Under the pieces are notes generated by a model. That model was not told the origin of the DNA. It did no database searches and saw nothing but the letters and a program-made list of their open reading frames with translations. From Nitrospira sp. (GTDB taxonomy: Bacteria; Nitrospirota; Nitrospiria; Nitrospirales; Nitrospiraceae): a stretch of 64,000 nucleotides of DNA. Shown one piece after another: positions 56,801 through 64,000 of this stretch; the first letter of the stretch is position 1, and the number at the start of each line of letters is the position of its first letter. Made by a program: the position numbers and the translations under genes. The stretch spans positions 1 to 64,000 of the forward strand of contig JANDJC010000001.1 in NCBI GenBank assembly GCA_024331045.1, read 5' to 3'.

Positions 56801-58243
56801 AGGATTGGCATAGGGGACACCTCGATTCCCCGTGCAGAGGGTGCCCACATAGGACGGCGCGTTTGTCACGGCGTACGTATTGAGGCCTGAGGGAATATTG
56901 AGGTCTTGGGTGGGTTCTCCATCGGTGAAGACAATTACAAACGTCTTGCAGCACCGGACTTGAGTGGAGCTCACAGCCCAAGCCGGCGTGTGATTGCTGC
57001 CGTAAAAGAACGGATCACGGCCGCAGGCATTGGGAATGTAGCCGGATGGACAGGTCTCGGATCCCGTGAGCACGCTGATTTCCGACGGCCCAACGCTACC
57101 TCTCCCGTTTGCCCCAAAAAAAACAGCGGGGGAATAGGCAAGGGGATAGACATAGGTGTCAGGATAATAGGCCGAATTGATTTGGGCCACATACCGAGTG
57201 ATGTCATAGAGCGACTCCGCCAGTGGCGTCCAGGTGGCGGGGTAGGATTCCTCAACCGCATCTACCATGGCCGCCATATTATCATTAAATGTTTCCACCG
57301 TGGACCCGTTGAAATCGATCGATTGGCGGCTGCCAGCCCCGACTAACACCCGCATGCCGTTGTACGATGAGCTGGAATTGAAGACCGCCAAGGCAAATCG
57401 GGCCTGCGCGCCGATCTGTTGGATGACGCCGGTCGGTTGGGAAGAGACCGCCAAACGGAGTCGGTACTGGCTTTCGGCGAATCCATCGGTGTCGTTACAG
57501 GATGTGGCGCTGGAAGCGGGAGCCGCGTCGTCATTGTCCACACAAAACGTTCCCTGCATCCCGGAAGTGCCGCCGCGCAGGTGAATGTACAGATTCGAGG
57601 GAGACCCTCCAGTGGCAGAGGTCGGAACGCGACCGCTATAGCCGTTGGCACCGCTGCGTGGGACAGCAGCGGTTGTATGATGTTGGCAACAAGCGCTAGT
57701 GCTAAAGACATCTTGGCCAACCTTGATGGTGATCCGGGCCGGCGTCCCGCTCGGCGGACAGGTGCCGTCCGCCGCGCGGGTGACCGCGCAATCGCCGCCG
57801 ATCAGGGCTTTTTTTACCGCGTCAAAGCGGCGGAAGGTTGCCCAGTTCAGAAAGTTCCCGTCCCATTCATTTGTCCCACACGCAGCAGTGAGCGAGGATT
57901 TACTGGAAGCCGCCTCAAATCGAGTGTTCGTCGTATCATACGTATAGCAAGTGCTCGAATTGAAAAAACCGCTGTAGGTCGTACTTGCCACGAAATTTTG
58001 GTTAACTGGTGTGGTTCCCCCGCTGGCCAGCACGCCACACCAGGTCGGATCACACGCCCGGTCTCCCATGCTGCCGGAATTATCCATGAGGAGGATGATG
58101 TTCGGCGGGACCTGATCCGCCACGAAGGGCGGTACACTGTGGTACTGATCCATCGTCTGCGCCGCAAGCGGCTGCGTTGACAAGAAACCGGCGAGCAGGA
58201 TCAGGGCCGTGGCTCCACGACATGCGATGTTCCGGCTGTTCAT
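53822..58243 (-). CDS. pilY1: Type IV pilus tip protein PilY1
   Basis: 1473 residues. A signal peptide (about 1-29, cleaved after LAAQ) is followed by a von Willebrand A-like domain with the MIDAS start DNSGSM (Asp54, Ser56, Ser58). A long middle part is rich in Cys, Gly and Thr. The C-terminal half is the PilC/PilY beta-propeller (YDLIYGDATYNTFYRQYRNRRQVAYVGAND; GANDGMLHAFNAGFY). Four EF-hand-like calcium loops begin at Asp580 (DTNGNNVPDL), Asp692 (DTNQDGVLDY), Asp730 (DLNGDGLADS) and Asp777 (DVNNNGLVDPAEQ). PilY1 primes pilus assembly, sits at the tip, and can sense surfaces. It is near the end of the minor pilin operon. Confidence 0.93.
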   Translation of the reverse strand: MNSRNIACRGATALILLAGFLSTQPLAAQTMDQYHSVPPFVADQVPPNIILLMDNSGSMGDRACDPTWCGVLASGGTTPVNQNFVASTTYSGFFNSSTCYTYDTTNTRFEAASSKSSLTAACGTNEWDGNFLNWATFRRFDAVKKALIGGDCAVTRAADGTCPPSGTPARITIKVGQDVFSTSACCQHHTTAAVPRSGANGYSGRVPTSATGGSPSNLYIHLRGGTSGMQGTFCVDNDDAAPASSATSCNDTDGFAESQYRLRLAVSSQPTGVIQQIGAQARFALAVFNSSSSYNGMRVLVGAGSRQSIDFNGSTVETFNDNMAAMVDAVEESYPATWTPLAESLYDITRYVAQINSAYYPDTYVYPLAYSPAVFFGANGRGSVGPSEISVLTGSETCPSGYIPNACGRDPFFYGSNHTPAWAVSSTQVRCCKTFVIVFTDGEPTQDLNIPSGLNTYAVTNAPSYVGTLCTGNRGVPYANPPGATCNNDPATPPNVLLMQHRTDYPSDGSHYLDDVAYWAHINDLRPCNGTADGTIPVLNVTGHCLEGLQNITVYTFYAFGNITGREILMKAALLGGFEDTNGNNVPDLVHEWDRVINATGAPGSDGIPDNYFESANVDDLQERLMATITSILRRSASGTSISVLATSASGEGSIYQAYFFTSDIGQNGSTVKWMGYTHALFIDSFGNFREDTNQDGVLDYRVDRIVTTRYDNDPASPTYRSVLVDKYEDLNGDGLADSTTPIVLGGSLKSIIPIWEAGKELALTSAASRRILTWVDVNNNGLVDPAEQMDFSTANCMTLRDYLRYAGDTCTGSSNAMNLIRFIRGEEISGLRTRMIEVPVGSGSYHVWKLGDPIHSTPTIVGPPKERYDLIYGDATYNTFYRQYRNRRQVAYVGANDGMLHAFNAGFYHRGDNPATTNVIEHGWFTRTPNDNSGGPNLGAELWAFIPYQLLPQLQWLARADYSHVYYVDLKPKVTDVRIFTPDADHPDGWGTILIGGFRMGGSCGNCTASTGAPPMTVNIGGTNRTFYSAYFVLDITNPEVEPRLLWVFTDSGLGLTTAYPAVTRVNPTTDVWTSKTNEKWYVIFGSGPNGYQADLPATPAQTAKLYVVDLAQGPGVANSLVTTMPVGTWRSFMGHIITVDKDLDWRGDVAYVGRTIHDGTLPWRGKLYRLTMGCPSSPCVPTTWGISSGSSRIPTEVIDTFSDPVLGLLEVGPITAAPTVTIDDANKLWVFFGTGRYFGNSDKVNNNVQRLFGIKDSVMNNTCTQTSTVSCLNNNLVDVTNATICLVCSGGTNQVTDPTNPTVTTFHGTGTTSMIGLVDQRDGWRVTLPVGSGTNAAERSVVSPTLIGGTVFFPTFVPTNDFCASTGQSYLYALYYKTGTAATTPVVGTTTVGANVNVQTKVALGVGLASSMSVQIGSQGAGNLGTSGTGGSGCSGGMTGAVQMSTGAAAQPCASTGDYYSRYVSWVHQRD

Positions 58244-58288
58244 GGCATCCTCCTCGTTTGTTGGGCGGCCCTGCGGCCGATTGCATCA

Positions 58289-58693
58289 CTATCGCGCCAA
58301 ATAAACCATGATCTTGTCGATCTTGTGGGTATTATCCCGTTTCACTCGAAACCGCACCTCCGCGCTCCGTGTCACAGCGGACAGATCAACTTGATGCCCT
58401 TCGTCATCAAAGACCTCCACGTGTTGGTCCACTTCATACGCCCGGCCATCGATAACGATGGTCTGTTCGGAGAGATCGGTCACGATACCGCGCTCCGTCA
58501 GCCCAGCCATGACCCCAGCCATTACCATGGGGCGAGTCTGAGCTAGGGCGATGGGCGGTATCCCACCATACCCGCCCACGATGCTCACAGTGACTGCAAC
58601 GTAGCAAACCACAAGACCTCTTGTTGTTCCCGCACGTTTTATTCCGGTCGCTCCGTCCCTCTTTCTCGGTCTCTGTATGAAAGCCGTTTTCAT
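58289..58693 (-). CDS. PilY2-like small secreted protein
   Basis: 134 residues. A basic start and a hydrophobic stretch (LVVCYVAVTVSIVGGYGGIPPIALAQ) act as signal peptide, cleaved near AQT. The mature part is a small beta-barrel-like domain (RGIVTDLSEQTIVIDGRAYEVDQHVEVFDDEGHQVDL; VRFRVKRDNTHKIDKIMVY). Position between pilX and pilY1 and this shape recall PilY2 of pseudomonads. Sequence similarity is too weak for certainty. Confidence 0.5.
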   Translation of the reverse strand: MKTAFIQRPRKRDGATGIKRAGTTRGLVVCYVAVTVSIVGGYGGIPPIALAQTRPMVMAGVMAGLTERGIVTDLSEQTIVIDGRAYEVDQHVEVFDDEGHQVDLSAVTRSAEVRFRVKRDNTHKIDKIMVYLAR

Positions 58694-58736
58694 TGTTGAC
58701 CTCTTTCAATCAGTCGGTTCGCCAGTCAGCCGGTAC

Positions 58737-58807
58737 ATTGATTGCTTATGAACCGGTCCATTGATTGCTTATGAAATTGATTGCTCATGAAATTGATCGC
58801 CTATGAA
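58737..58807. repeat. Four copies of a 16-bp direct repeat in the pilX-pilY2 gap
   Basis: Consensus attgattgcttatgaa. Copies at 58737-58752, 58760-58775, 58776-58791 and 58792-58807; the first is separated by seven bases and the last three are contiguous. Copies 1 and 2 are identical and copies 3 and 4 have one to three changes. Confidence 0.85.
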
Positions 58808-58817
58808 AACCCCTCTG

Positions 58818-59459
58818 CTAGTAGGTCCGCCTAGTGCAGCCATCACCGGTCGCCAGACAGTCATAGACGGCGATCACGCGGCTCGTAGCCCCTGTCGCCG
58901 CGTTCTGAGCCGTACAGTCGATGCGATAGAACATGTTTACCGACGCCGCGCCCGTGCCTGCTCCATCGTAACCGGAGGCTAAACTCGCCACTCCGCCGCT
59001 CTTTTGCTTGCGGTACTGAAAGTCGATATCCCCGTTGACCATGTAATTATTGACGTTCATGACGATGTTCGGATTGCCGCCGGCGCCGACGGCGACATCT
59101 GGATCATTCGCCCGCACACCATTGATTTCCTCGCCAAGAAACGCGGCGTTGCCAGCCGGCACAGGCCCGCTCGGCGCGATAAGCGTCGCGGGCACTGTTC
59201 CCGCATCGATACTTTGCTGGATCACGTTGACCGATGCCCCGATGCAGGATTCAGCCGCGTGGGTTCCTTCCTCGACCATACGGACGGCCCCGGCCATGGA
59301 ATTTTCCATGCTAGTCATGGTCAAGGCCGCCACGCCGAGCACACCAACCATCAGCAGGATGATCATCATCGCCAGGAGGGCAAGCCCGCGCTCATCCTTC
59401 TCCCCCACGCAATCACGCTGAACAGCACGCCGGACAGGGTGTTGCTGATCTCTGGCCAT
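58818..59459 (-). CDS. pilX: Type IV pilus minor-pilin assembly protein PilX-like
   Basis: 213 residues. The N-terminus is the PilX type: a charged leader, then ERGLALLAMMIILLMVGVLGVAALTMTSMENSMAGA, a long hydrophobic helix lacking the usual glutamate at position 5 of mature pilins. The rest is a soluble domain with cysteine pairs. It starts immediately after the pilW stop. It helps build the priming complex with PilV, PilW and PilY1. Confidence 0.85.
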   Translation of the reverse strand: MARDQQHPVRRAVQRDCVGEKDERGLALLAMMIILLMVGVLGVAALTMTSMENSMAGAVRMVEEGTHAAESCIGASVNVIQQSIDAGTVPATLIAPSGPVPAGNAAFLGEEINGVRANDPDVAVGAGGNPNIVMNVNNYMVNGDIDFQYRKQKSGGVASLASGYDGAGTGAASVNMFYRIDCTAQNAATGATSRVIAVYDCLATGDGCTRRTY

Positions 59460-60761
59460 CTAATACCTCTGATTTCTCAACTCGACCGTCCGGGTGAGGA
59501 TGCGCCGCCGCAATTGCAAATAGGCCTGTCGTTGGGCCGGCGTGCTGTTGTCTCCAGCTGTGAACAGACCATCCTCATGGTTGTGATCGCTCACCGTAAG
59601 GATCCCACCGTTGATCCCGCCACCCATCGCGCCACTACTCAAGCCCGTGTGAGTGACAACCTGAGTAGCCTCACCAAATCCTTGATCAGGGGTGAGCTGA
59701 CGGGCCACCAGCGTCACGCGCACCAATTTGATTTTGTCGGGCGTCATGTACGTCCCAAAGGGAGCTGCGGTCCCAAACCAATCACGGTTCGTGATGAAGT
59801 CCCCTTGATCGAAAGAATTGCTGCCATTGAGGTCGTCGATCTGGCCGTCGGGGTTGCCTCCGTTGACCAGAGGACTGCATCCATCACACGCATAGGCCAG
59901 TTGCAAATCTTCCACTCCATCCATGATGGACACGCAGGTGGAGCCAGCCTGGTTACAGTTGGGAGCCGTGCCTGCGGGAACTAACGCGATCGGCACGGCC
60001 CCCCGAACCAGACAGGGCGCGTTGCCTTGACAGAGATTGAGATTGTCGGGCGGTGGGATGACCTGATAGGTGATGCACTGCAACAGATAGACTTGCGTGC
60101 CGGTTCCAAACTGAACCGGCGCGGGGATCGGCGGATTGAGCACCAGCCCGCCCCCTCCGGCGTTCTGGATCACCGATCCCGCGGTGCCGGCAATGGACAC
60201 ACTCATGCCGGGGAGTAACGCTGCCCCTCCCACCGCCTGTTCCATAGCTGGAATGGCGCCCGCAGGGAGCGGAACATTCGTAATGGGACTGTTCGGCCCG
60301 CCAATGGTTCCAGCGGGGGGAACCGAGACCTGCCACAGGGGGCCAGCCGCCGCCACGGAATTGGTCATTGGCACGACGATCGAAATTCGGTCAGGACCAG
60401 TGTCCGGCCCGGCTGGATTGTTGTCTGTCGGAACCACTGCCACCGGAGTATTGTTGATGCGACAGCCCCCCACCGTGCCCGGCCCTCCCCCCGCTCCTAT
60501 CAGACCTTGAAGACCGAACCCCGCCACTTTGAGATCCGCCGCAATCATGTCGAGTGCGTTCCGCACCGTCGCTTGGGTTTGCCCCACCTGACTGGTTGAG
60601 CGCGTGGTTTTCTGCGTCATCGTGACGGCAGCAAATCCCGCGGCCAAGATGGCCGCCGTCATGGCCGTGGCAACCATTACCTCTGTCAAGGTGAAGCCGC
60701 GCTGGTCCGGCTGCCCCTTTCGACGATCGAGGGTTCCTTCGTGAACTTCGGCACATCGCAT
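59460..60761 (-). CDS. pilW: Type IV pilus minor pilin PilW-like
   Basis: About 433 residues from the ATG at 60761, nine bases after the pilV stop (the track start at 60839 overlaps pilV). The class III prepilin site is RGFTLTEVMVATAMTAAILAAGFAAV with Glu5. The globular part is unusually Pro/Gly-rich (GPLWQVSVPPAGTIGGPNSP; VLNPPIPAPVQFG) and ends in LRRRILTRTVELRNQRY. Core subunit of the minor-pilin complex. Confidence 0.88.
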   Translation of the reverse strand: MRCAEVHEGTLDRRKGQPDQRGFTLTEVMVATAMTAAILAAGFAAVTMTQKTTRSTSQVGQTQATVRNALDMIAADLKVAGFGLQGLIGAGGGPGTVGGCRINNTPVAVVPTDNNPAGPDTGPDRISIVVPMTNSVAAAGPLWQVSVPPAGTIGGPNSPITNVPLPAGAIPAMEQAVGGAALLPGMSVSIAGTAGSVIQNAGGGGLVLNPPIPAPVQFGTGTQVYLLQCITYQVIPPPDNLNLCQGNAPCLVRGAVPIALVPAGTAPNCNQAGSTCVSIMDGVEDLQLAYACDGCSPLVNGGNPDGQIDDLNGSNSFDQGDFITNRDWFGTAAPFGTYMTPDKIKLVRVTLVARQLTPDQGFGEATQVVTHTGLSSGAMGGGINGGILTVSDHNHEDGLFTAGDNSTPAQRQAYLQLRRRILTRTVELRNQRY

Positions 60762-60769
60762 CGCGTCAC

Positions 60770-61297
60770 TTACTCCGGCACGACCTGGGTTTGAAACACG
60801 ACCTGTCGTAATCTCTGTCCCTGAGCCCGTTCGTTCCACTGCACGCGAACCGTGACAAGCATCGCACCCGAGTCCGCCGTGAGCGGTACCACCGGGGTCA
60901 CCGTCACGGTTCCCAGCACATTAAGCAGATTGGAGTCCTGCACCAGTTGTCGCCATTGCACACAGTCGCCCTGAACCTTTCGCGCCGCCGCGACTGACAG
61001 CGGCGCAGCAGGAAACGGCGGAGCCGGTTGCGCGGCGGGAATCGCCCCCGTTAAGCAATTGCCTCCGCCCGCCGTGGTGATGGTGTTGTAGGCCCATGCA
61101 ATGCGCCGGCTGTTTTGTATGCGCTCCACCATGTCCGACGCCAGGTTGGTCACAATGGAGAGGTCGTGAGCATCCACATTTTTGCTCAGTGCCATTCCCT
61201 GCATGGCTGCCATCCCGAGCACCCCAATACTGAGCACCGTGGCCGAGACCACGGCTTCGACCAACGTGAACCCCGCCTCCCGATATTGACTATCCAT
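60770..61297 (-). CDS. pilV: Type IV pilus minor pilin PilV-like
   Basis: 175 residues with prepilin motif EAGFTLVEAVVSATVLSIGVLGMAAMQ (cleavage after Gly, Glu5 present). The following SKNVDAHDLSIVTNLASDMVERIQNS is the conserved PilV helix. It lies 43 bases after fimT and 8 bases before pilW. Confidence 0.9.
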   Translation of the reverse strand: MDSQYREAGFTLVEAVVSATVLSIGVLGMAAMQGMALSKNVDAHDLSIVTNLASDMVERIQNSRRIAWAYNTITTAGGGNCLTGAIPAAQPAPPFPAAPLSVAAARKVQGDCVQWRQLVQDSNLLNVLGTVTVTPVVPLTADSGAMLVTVRVQWNERAQGQRLRQVVFQTQVVPE

Positions 61298-61340
61298 ACT
61301 TTGTTGCCACTCCTCTTGCCCTCTTCGCTCCCTCGCGTCA

Positions 61341-61853
61341 TTACCCAGACTGAACTAGGCAAGGATTGACCGCTTGGTTGCACCACGTGACCTTGCCTGC
61401 TGGGGTCAATGAAATCGTGTAGATCAAGTTCGGATTTCTGAGGCTCTGGAGCTGAATGGTCTGGGTTGCGAACGGCGTTGTGCTCAACCCACGAGAAGTA
61501 AAGCCGATCGGTTGCGCCGGCGGGGGGAGGACGAAGCCCACCGTCAGCGGAAATGGCTCGGCTGTCACAACCGTGTTGAATGTCACTTGCCCTTGACCGT
61601 TGGGAAGATTCGACAGCGTTGCCGTAATGACCGTGTTGCGGGCAATGGCCGCCGAGCGAGCCATCAACAACGTCCGATGGAGGGAGGTGGTTGTCTGATA
61701 GAGTTCATAGCGAGCGTACAGGCTCATCAGATTGGGCCCTGCCAGCGCCGCTGCAATGCCGATGATGGCCAGCACAATGGCAATTTCAATCAGCGTGAAG
61801 CCACCATCCCGCGCATGAGAAGACACGATGTTTGCCACTTTCGGTCGCACCAT
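61341..61853 (-). CDS. fimT: Pseudopilin FimT/GspH-like
   Basis: 170 residues with prepilin motif DGGFTLIEIAIVLAIIGIAAALAGPNL (Glu5) and the FimT/GspH helix continuation YELYQTTTSLHRTLLMARSAAIARN. The C-terminus has a Cys pair (WCNQAVNPC). First gene of the minor-pilin operon; 520 bases of non-coding DNA precede it. Confidence 0.88.
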   Translation of the reverse strand: MVRPKVANIVSSHARDGGFTLIEIAIVLAIIGIAAALAGPNLMSLYARYELYQTTTSLHRTLLMARSAAIARNTVITATLSNLPNGQGQVTFNTVVTAEPFPLTVGFVLPPPAQPIGFTSRGLSTTPFATQTIQLQSLRNPNLIYTISLTPAGKVTWCNQAVNPCLVQSG

Positions 61854-62373
61854 GGCTCATGATCGAGAGAGCAAGCGGTATGCCCCACAAGCCTCTTGAG
61901 GATGTGGTGCGCAAACTCTTGATTTTCTGAAGAAAGATTGTCTGTCGCCCAAGCGAGTTAGAGAGCAGGATGGGGCCTGGTGGCCGATTTTCGTGCAGCA
62001 GGACAAGAATTGTCCGGTTCGCGATGAACGAGGCACGGAGGAGCAGAGAACCTTGCCATGGGGAGTACTGCTCACTATCCGGCAACAACCCAACAAAACG
62101 AGGAGTAAGCGACAGGTCTTCCCGCCCATGACGTTACGCTTCGTCTTGTTAGCATCCGTCAACCTCCTTCGGTCGCAGCCGCTTAGTTTGCGGCTGCACG
62201 AGCAACGAGGTAGCAGGGCACGAAGCGTAACAGGGATGACGCTACGCATCCATAGGCAACTGGAGGCAACTGGCCGCAAAGGGAGGATGTTTCAACGCGT
62301 GGAGCTGGCCTCTGAGAGAGTCTCTGTTGGGGGAACCCCTTCTCTGCATTCTTGTAGGTGACTCAGAAGGACA
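61854..62373. other. 520-bp non-coding leader upstream of the minor-pilin operon
   Basis: Frames on both strands lack homology and good composition. It contains a 99-base nested inverted repeat (62133-62231), a 15-base palindrome (GGACAATTCTTGTCC, minus strand), and a 26-codon minus-strand ORF with a perfect AAGGAGG seven bases upstream (62075-62155). I looked for a c-di-GMP riboswitch and did not find one. Confidence 0.5.
62133..62231. repeat. Nested inverted repeat, MITE-like or structured RNA
   Basis: The outer arms gttacgcttcgt (62133-62144) and acgaagcgtaac (62220-62231) match over 12 bases. Inside, gcagccgc (62175-62182) and gcggctgc (62190-62197) form a perfect 8-bp stem with a 7-base loop. 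The region between the two stems pairs only partly. Confidence 0.7.
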
Positions 62374-63735
62374 TTAGGCTTGAAGCGGGGTGGAAAATGC
62401 TGATGGTGCGATCACAGATTCACAATCTCTCATGGTGACGGCCCTGACTTGCCGATAGGTCGTCACCCCCTGAATGACCTTCTCAATACCATGTTGAAAT
62501 AGCGTGACCATCCCCTGATTCCTCGCCATCGACAACAGGTCCGCCGTGCTTGCCTTCGCTCGAATCAACCGTTTAATTTCCCTGGTTCCAATCAATACTT
62601 CATGAAGTGCCACCCGCCCGCTGAATCCCCTGCCGTGACAGCGATCGCAGCCGACTGGTCGATACAATATCCAATCATCCGAATAGGGAACTCGCACTAT
62701 CTCCCACTGCGATCGTCCGTACGCCTCGACTAATTCATCGTACTCTTGTTTGGAGGGGTGATAGGGCTCCTTGCATGACTCGCACAGCCGTTTGCAGAGG
62801 CGGACGGCGAGCACCCCCACAATCGTATCGGCAACGTTCAGGGCATCACACCCCATCTCAATCAATCTGGTGACTGTCTCCGCCGCGCTGTTGGTGTGCA
62901 ACGTGCTCATGACAAGATGGCCGGTCAGGGATGCCTCAATAGCAATATCGGCCGTCTCCCTGTCGCGCATCTCACCGATCATAATGACGTCCGGATCCGC
63001 CCGCAGAAATGCCCTCATGGCAGCGGCAAATGTCAAACCAATTTTGGGATGGACCTGCACCTGGCGTAACCCTTCCTGGGTTATCTCGATTGGATCTTCG
63101 GCCGTCCAGATCTTCCGTTCATCGGTATTGATATGTTTTAAGATGGCATGAAGGGTGGTCGTTTTGCCTGACCCTGTCGGCCCCACACACAGAAACAGGC
63201 CGTACGGGAGTTCCGCCAAGGCCTTGACGGCTCGCAACACATCCGGTGAAAACTCCATCGCCTCCAGCGGCATGATGTCTTTCTGCGCCAACAGTCGCAG
63301 CACCATATCCTCGATCCCTCCGGACGTCGGAATCGTGGCCACGCGCAGTTCAAGGTCATGACCATGCGCCAGTGTTAACCGAATTTTTCCGTCCTGCGGC
63401 TTGCGCCGTTCGGCAATGTCCAAGTTGGCCATGACCTTCAAACGGGAGACGACGGCTCGGTGATACGCCGCCGGAATCTTCATACTGGTGAAGCACGTAC
63501 CATCCACCCGCAAGCGGACGATCGTTTCTTTCCCGCCAGTGGACGGCTCGATATGTACATCAGAGGCTCCCCGTTGGTAGGCCTCAGAAAGGATTTGGTT
63601 GACTAGTCGCACGACGGTAGAGTCTTGCTCTACTACGATGTTCATCATGGTATCCCGTCGCCGCTCACGAACGTTTTCATCAACTGATTTGCAAGACATG
63701 GTCGCCTGCTTCATGGCCAAAACCGTCCTCTCCAC
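62374..63735 (-). CDS. GspE/PilB-type secretion or pilus ATPase lacking the N1 domain
   Basis: 453 residues, shorter than the usual 560-600 because there is no N1/MshEN domain. The N2 domain (about 35-150, LVNQILSEAYQRGASDVHIEPS) and the ATPase domain are intact: Walker A GPTGSGKTTTLHA, Asp box WTAEDPIEI, Walker B DPDVIMIGEMRD, His box SLTGHLVMSTLHTNSA. Zinc-binding CESC and CDRCHGRGF are present. It energises pilus assembly or type II-like secretion; placement next to minor pilins supports the former. The true start may be any of several ATGs (63735, 63714, 63648). Confidence 0.87.
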   Translation of the reverse strand: MERTVLAMKQATMSCKSVDENVRERRRDTMMNIVVEQDSTVVRLVNQILSEAYQRGASDVHIEPSTGGKETIVRLRVDGTCFTSMKIPAAYHRAVVSRLKVMANLDIAERRKPQDGKIRLTLAHGHDLELRVATIPTSGGIEDMVLRLLAQKDIMPLEAMEFSPDVLRAVKALAELPYGLFLCVGPTGSGKTTTLHAILKHINTDERKIWTAEDPIEITQEGLRQVQVHPKIGLTFAAAMRAFLRADPDVIMIGEMRDRETADIAIEASLTGHLVMSTLHTNSAAETVTRLIEMGCDALNVADTIVGVLAVRLCKRLCESCKEPYHPSKQEYDELVEAYGRSQWEIVRVPYSDDWILYRPVGCDRCHGRGFSGRVALHEVLIGTREIKRLIRAKASTADLLSMARNQGMVTLFQHGIEKVIQGVTTYRQVRAVTMRDCESVIAPSAFSTPLQA

Positions 63736-64000
63736 GAATGACGTCGGCGCAGCGCCTCACCAACCGAAACTCCATCTTTGCCTCATCCATCGGCAACCTC
63801 ACTGGGCAACATCGCTGTGTACGCACCAGCACGATCGTCGAACGGTAGGGACCTGATTGTTCTCCTACCACGACCGTTCTCCTCTCTATTGCAACCAGTA
63901 CTCGCCACCCACCCAGAGCACTCAGCTCCTTGAACATGTGGCGAGGGAGAGCGCCATGCGAAGAGGGACCAGTTGAGGCTCAACGCGATTGATGCTCCCG
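63736..64000. other. Right edge, no confident gene
   Basis: A minus-strand frame (63680-63937, 85 codons) overlaps the ATPase start and has no motif I recognise. A second minus frame entering from the edge ends in a stop at about 63919-63921 (SINRVEPQLVPLRMALSLATC); it faintly resembles an MshEN region but is too short to judge. Confidence 0.35.

Noticed and set aside
59004-59984. 326-aa plus-strand frame
   Set aside because: Antisense across pilX and pilW.
61854-62373. c-di-GMP riboswitch ahead of the pilus operon
   Set aside because: Considered because pili are common targets, but the GEMM core sequences are absent on the minus strand.
63680-63937. 85-aa minus-strand ORF near the right edge
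   Set aside because: Overlaps the pilus ATPase start and has no recognisable content.

Overview
The window looks like chromosome from a Gram-negative, aerobic, fairly high-G+C bacterium. The most likely source is a Nitrospira-type member of the Nitrospirota. This rests on the combination of genes (guanidinase operon, F1 ATPase block, lipid A genes, type IV pilus genes) and is an inference, because there is no rRNA or marker that fixes the taxonomy. An outer membrane is indicated by ArnT and LAB_N lipid A genes, an OmpW-like barrel, lipoproteins, AsmA and PilY1. I see no phage, IS element, CRISPR array, tRNA or rRNA.

Layout. 1-6.9 kb: a UspA-ABC1 kinase fusion running off the left edge (not in the ORF track), a MarR regulator with an apparently leaderless promoter, a HEAT-repeat membrane protein, truD, and an overlapping pair encoding the two halves of the arginine dihydrolase/ornithine cyclodeaminase AgrE as separate proteins. 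7-14.6 kb: gpsA-larB, larC, a Ca/Na exchanger, pdxA-rsmA with a small coiled-coil gene between them, and a lipoprotein. 14.7-18.3 kb: a REC-GGDEF diguanylate cyclase, a multiply broken TPR gene, a DUF2726 protein and anmK. 18.5-22 kb: a zinc/manganese ABC transporter (znuACB order) and an outer-membrane barrel. 22-24.2 kb: GNAT, a zinc ribbon, a hypothetical protein and an RluD-type pseudouridine synthase. 24.3-29.5 kb: the F1 part of ATP synthase (atpHAGDC, minus strand) without F0 genes. 30-35.6 kb: a secreted HEAT protein, a PAS/histidine kinase/REC hybrid and AsmA.

35.7-38.7 kb holds the most interesting system: a sigma70-like promoter, a guanidine-I (ykkC) riboswitch, an APC-family permease and a guanidine hydrolase (GdmH family) in a row on the minus strand. 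This is a self-contained guanidine uptake and hydrolysis operon. Together with the ArgZ/cyclodeaminase pair it gives the cell two routes for releasing ammonia from guanidinium compounds.

38.8-53.8 kb: membrane and secreted proteins, a SAM methyltransferase, a GT2/LAB_N/ArnT lipid A-type operon, PAP2 phosphatase, a TolB-like and M1-like peptidase pair, phoH-ybeY-ftsY, and an Ig-like lipoprotein. 53.8-64 kb: a type IV pilus minor-pilin operon (fimT-pilV-pilW-pilX-pilY2-like-pilY1, minus strand) preceded by a 520-bp non-coding stretch with a nested inverted repeat and a GspE/PilB-type ATPase without an N1 domain. Start codons were moved from the ORF-track positions wherever domain starts, ribosome binding sites or operon spacing favoured another codon; these choices are noted per gene.
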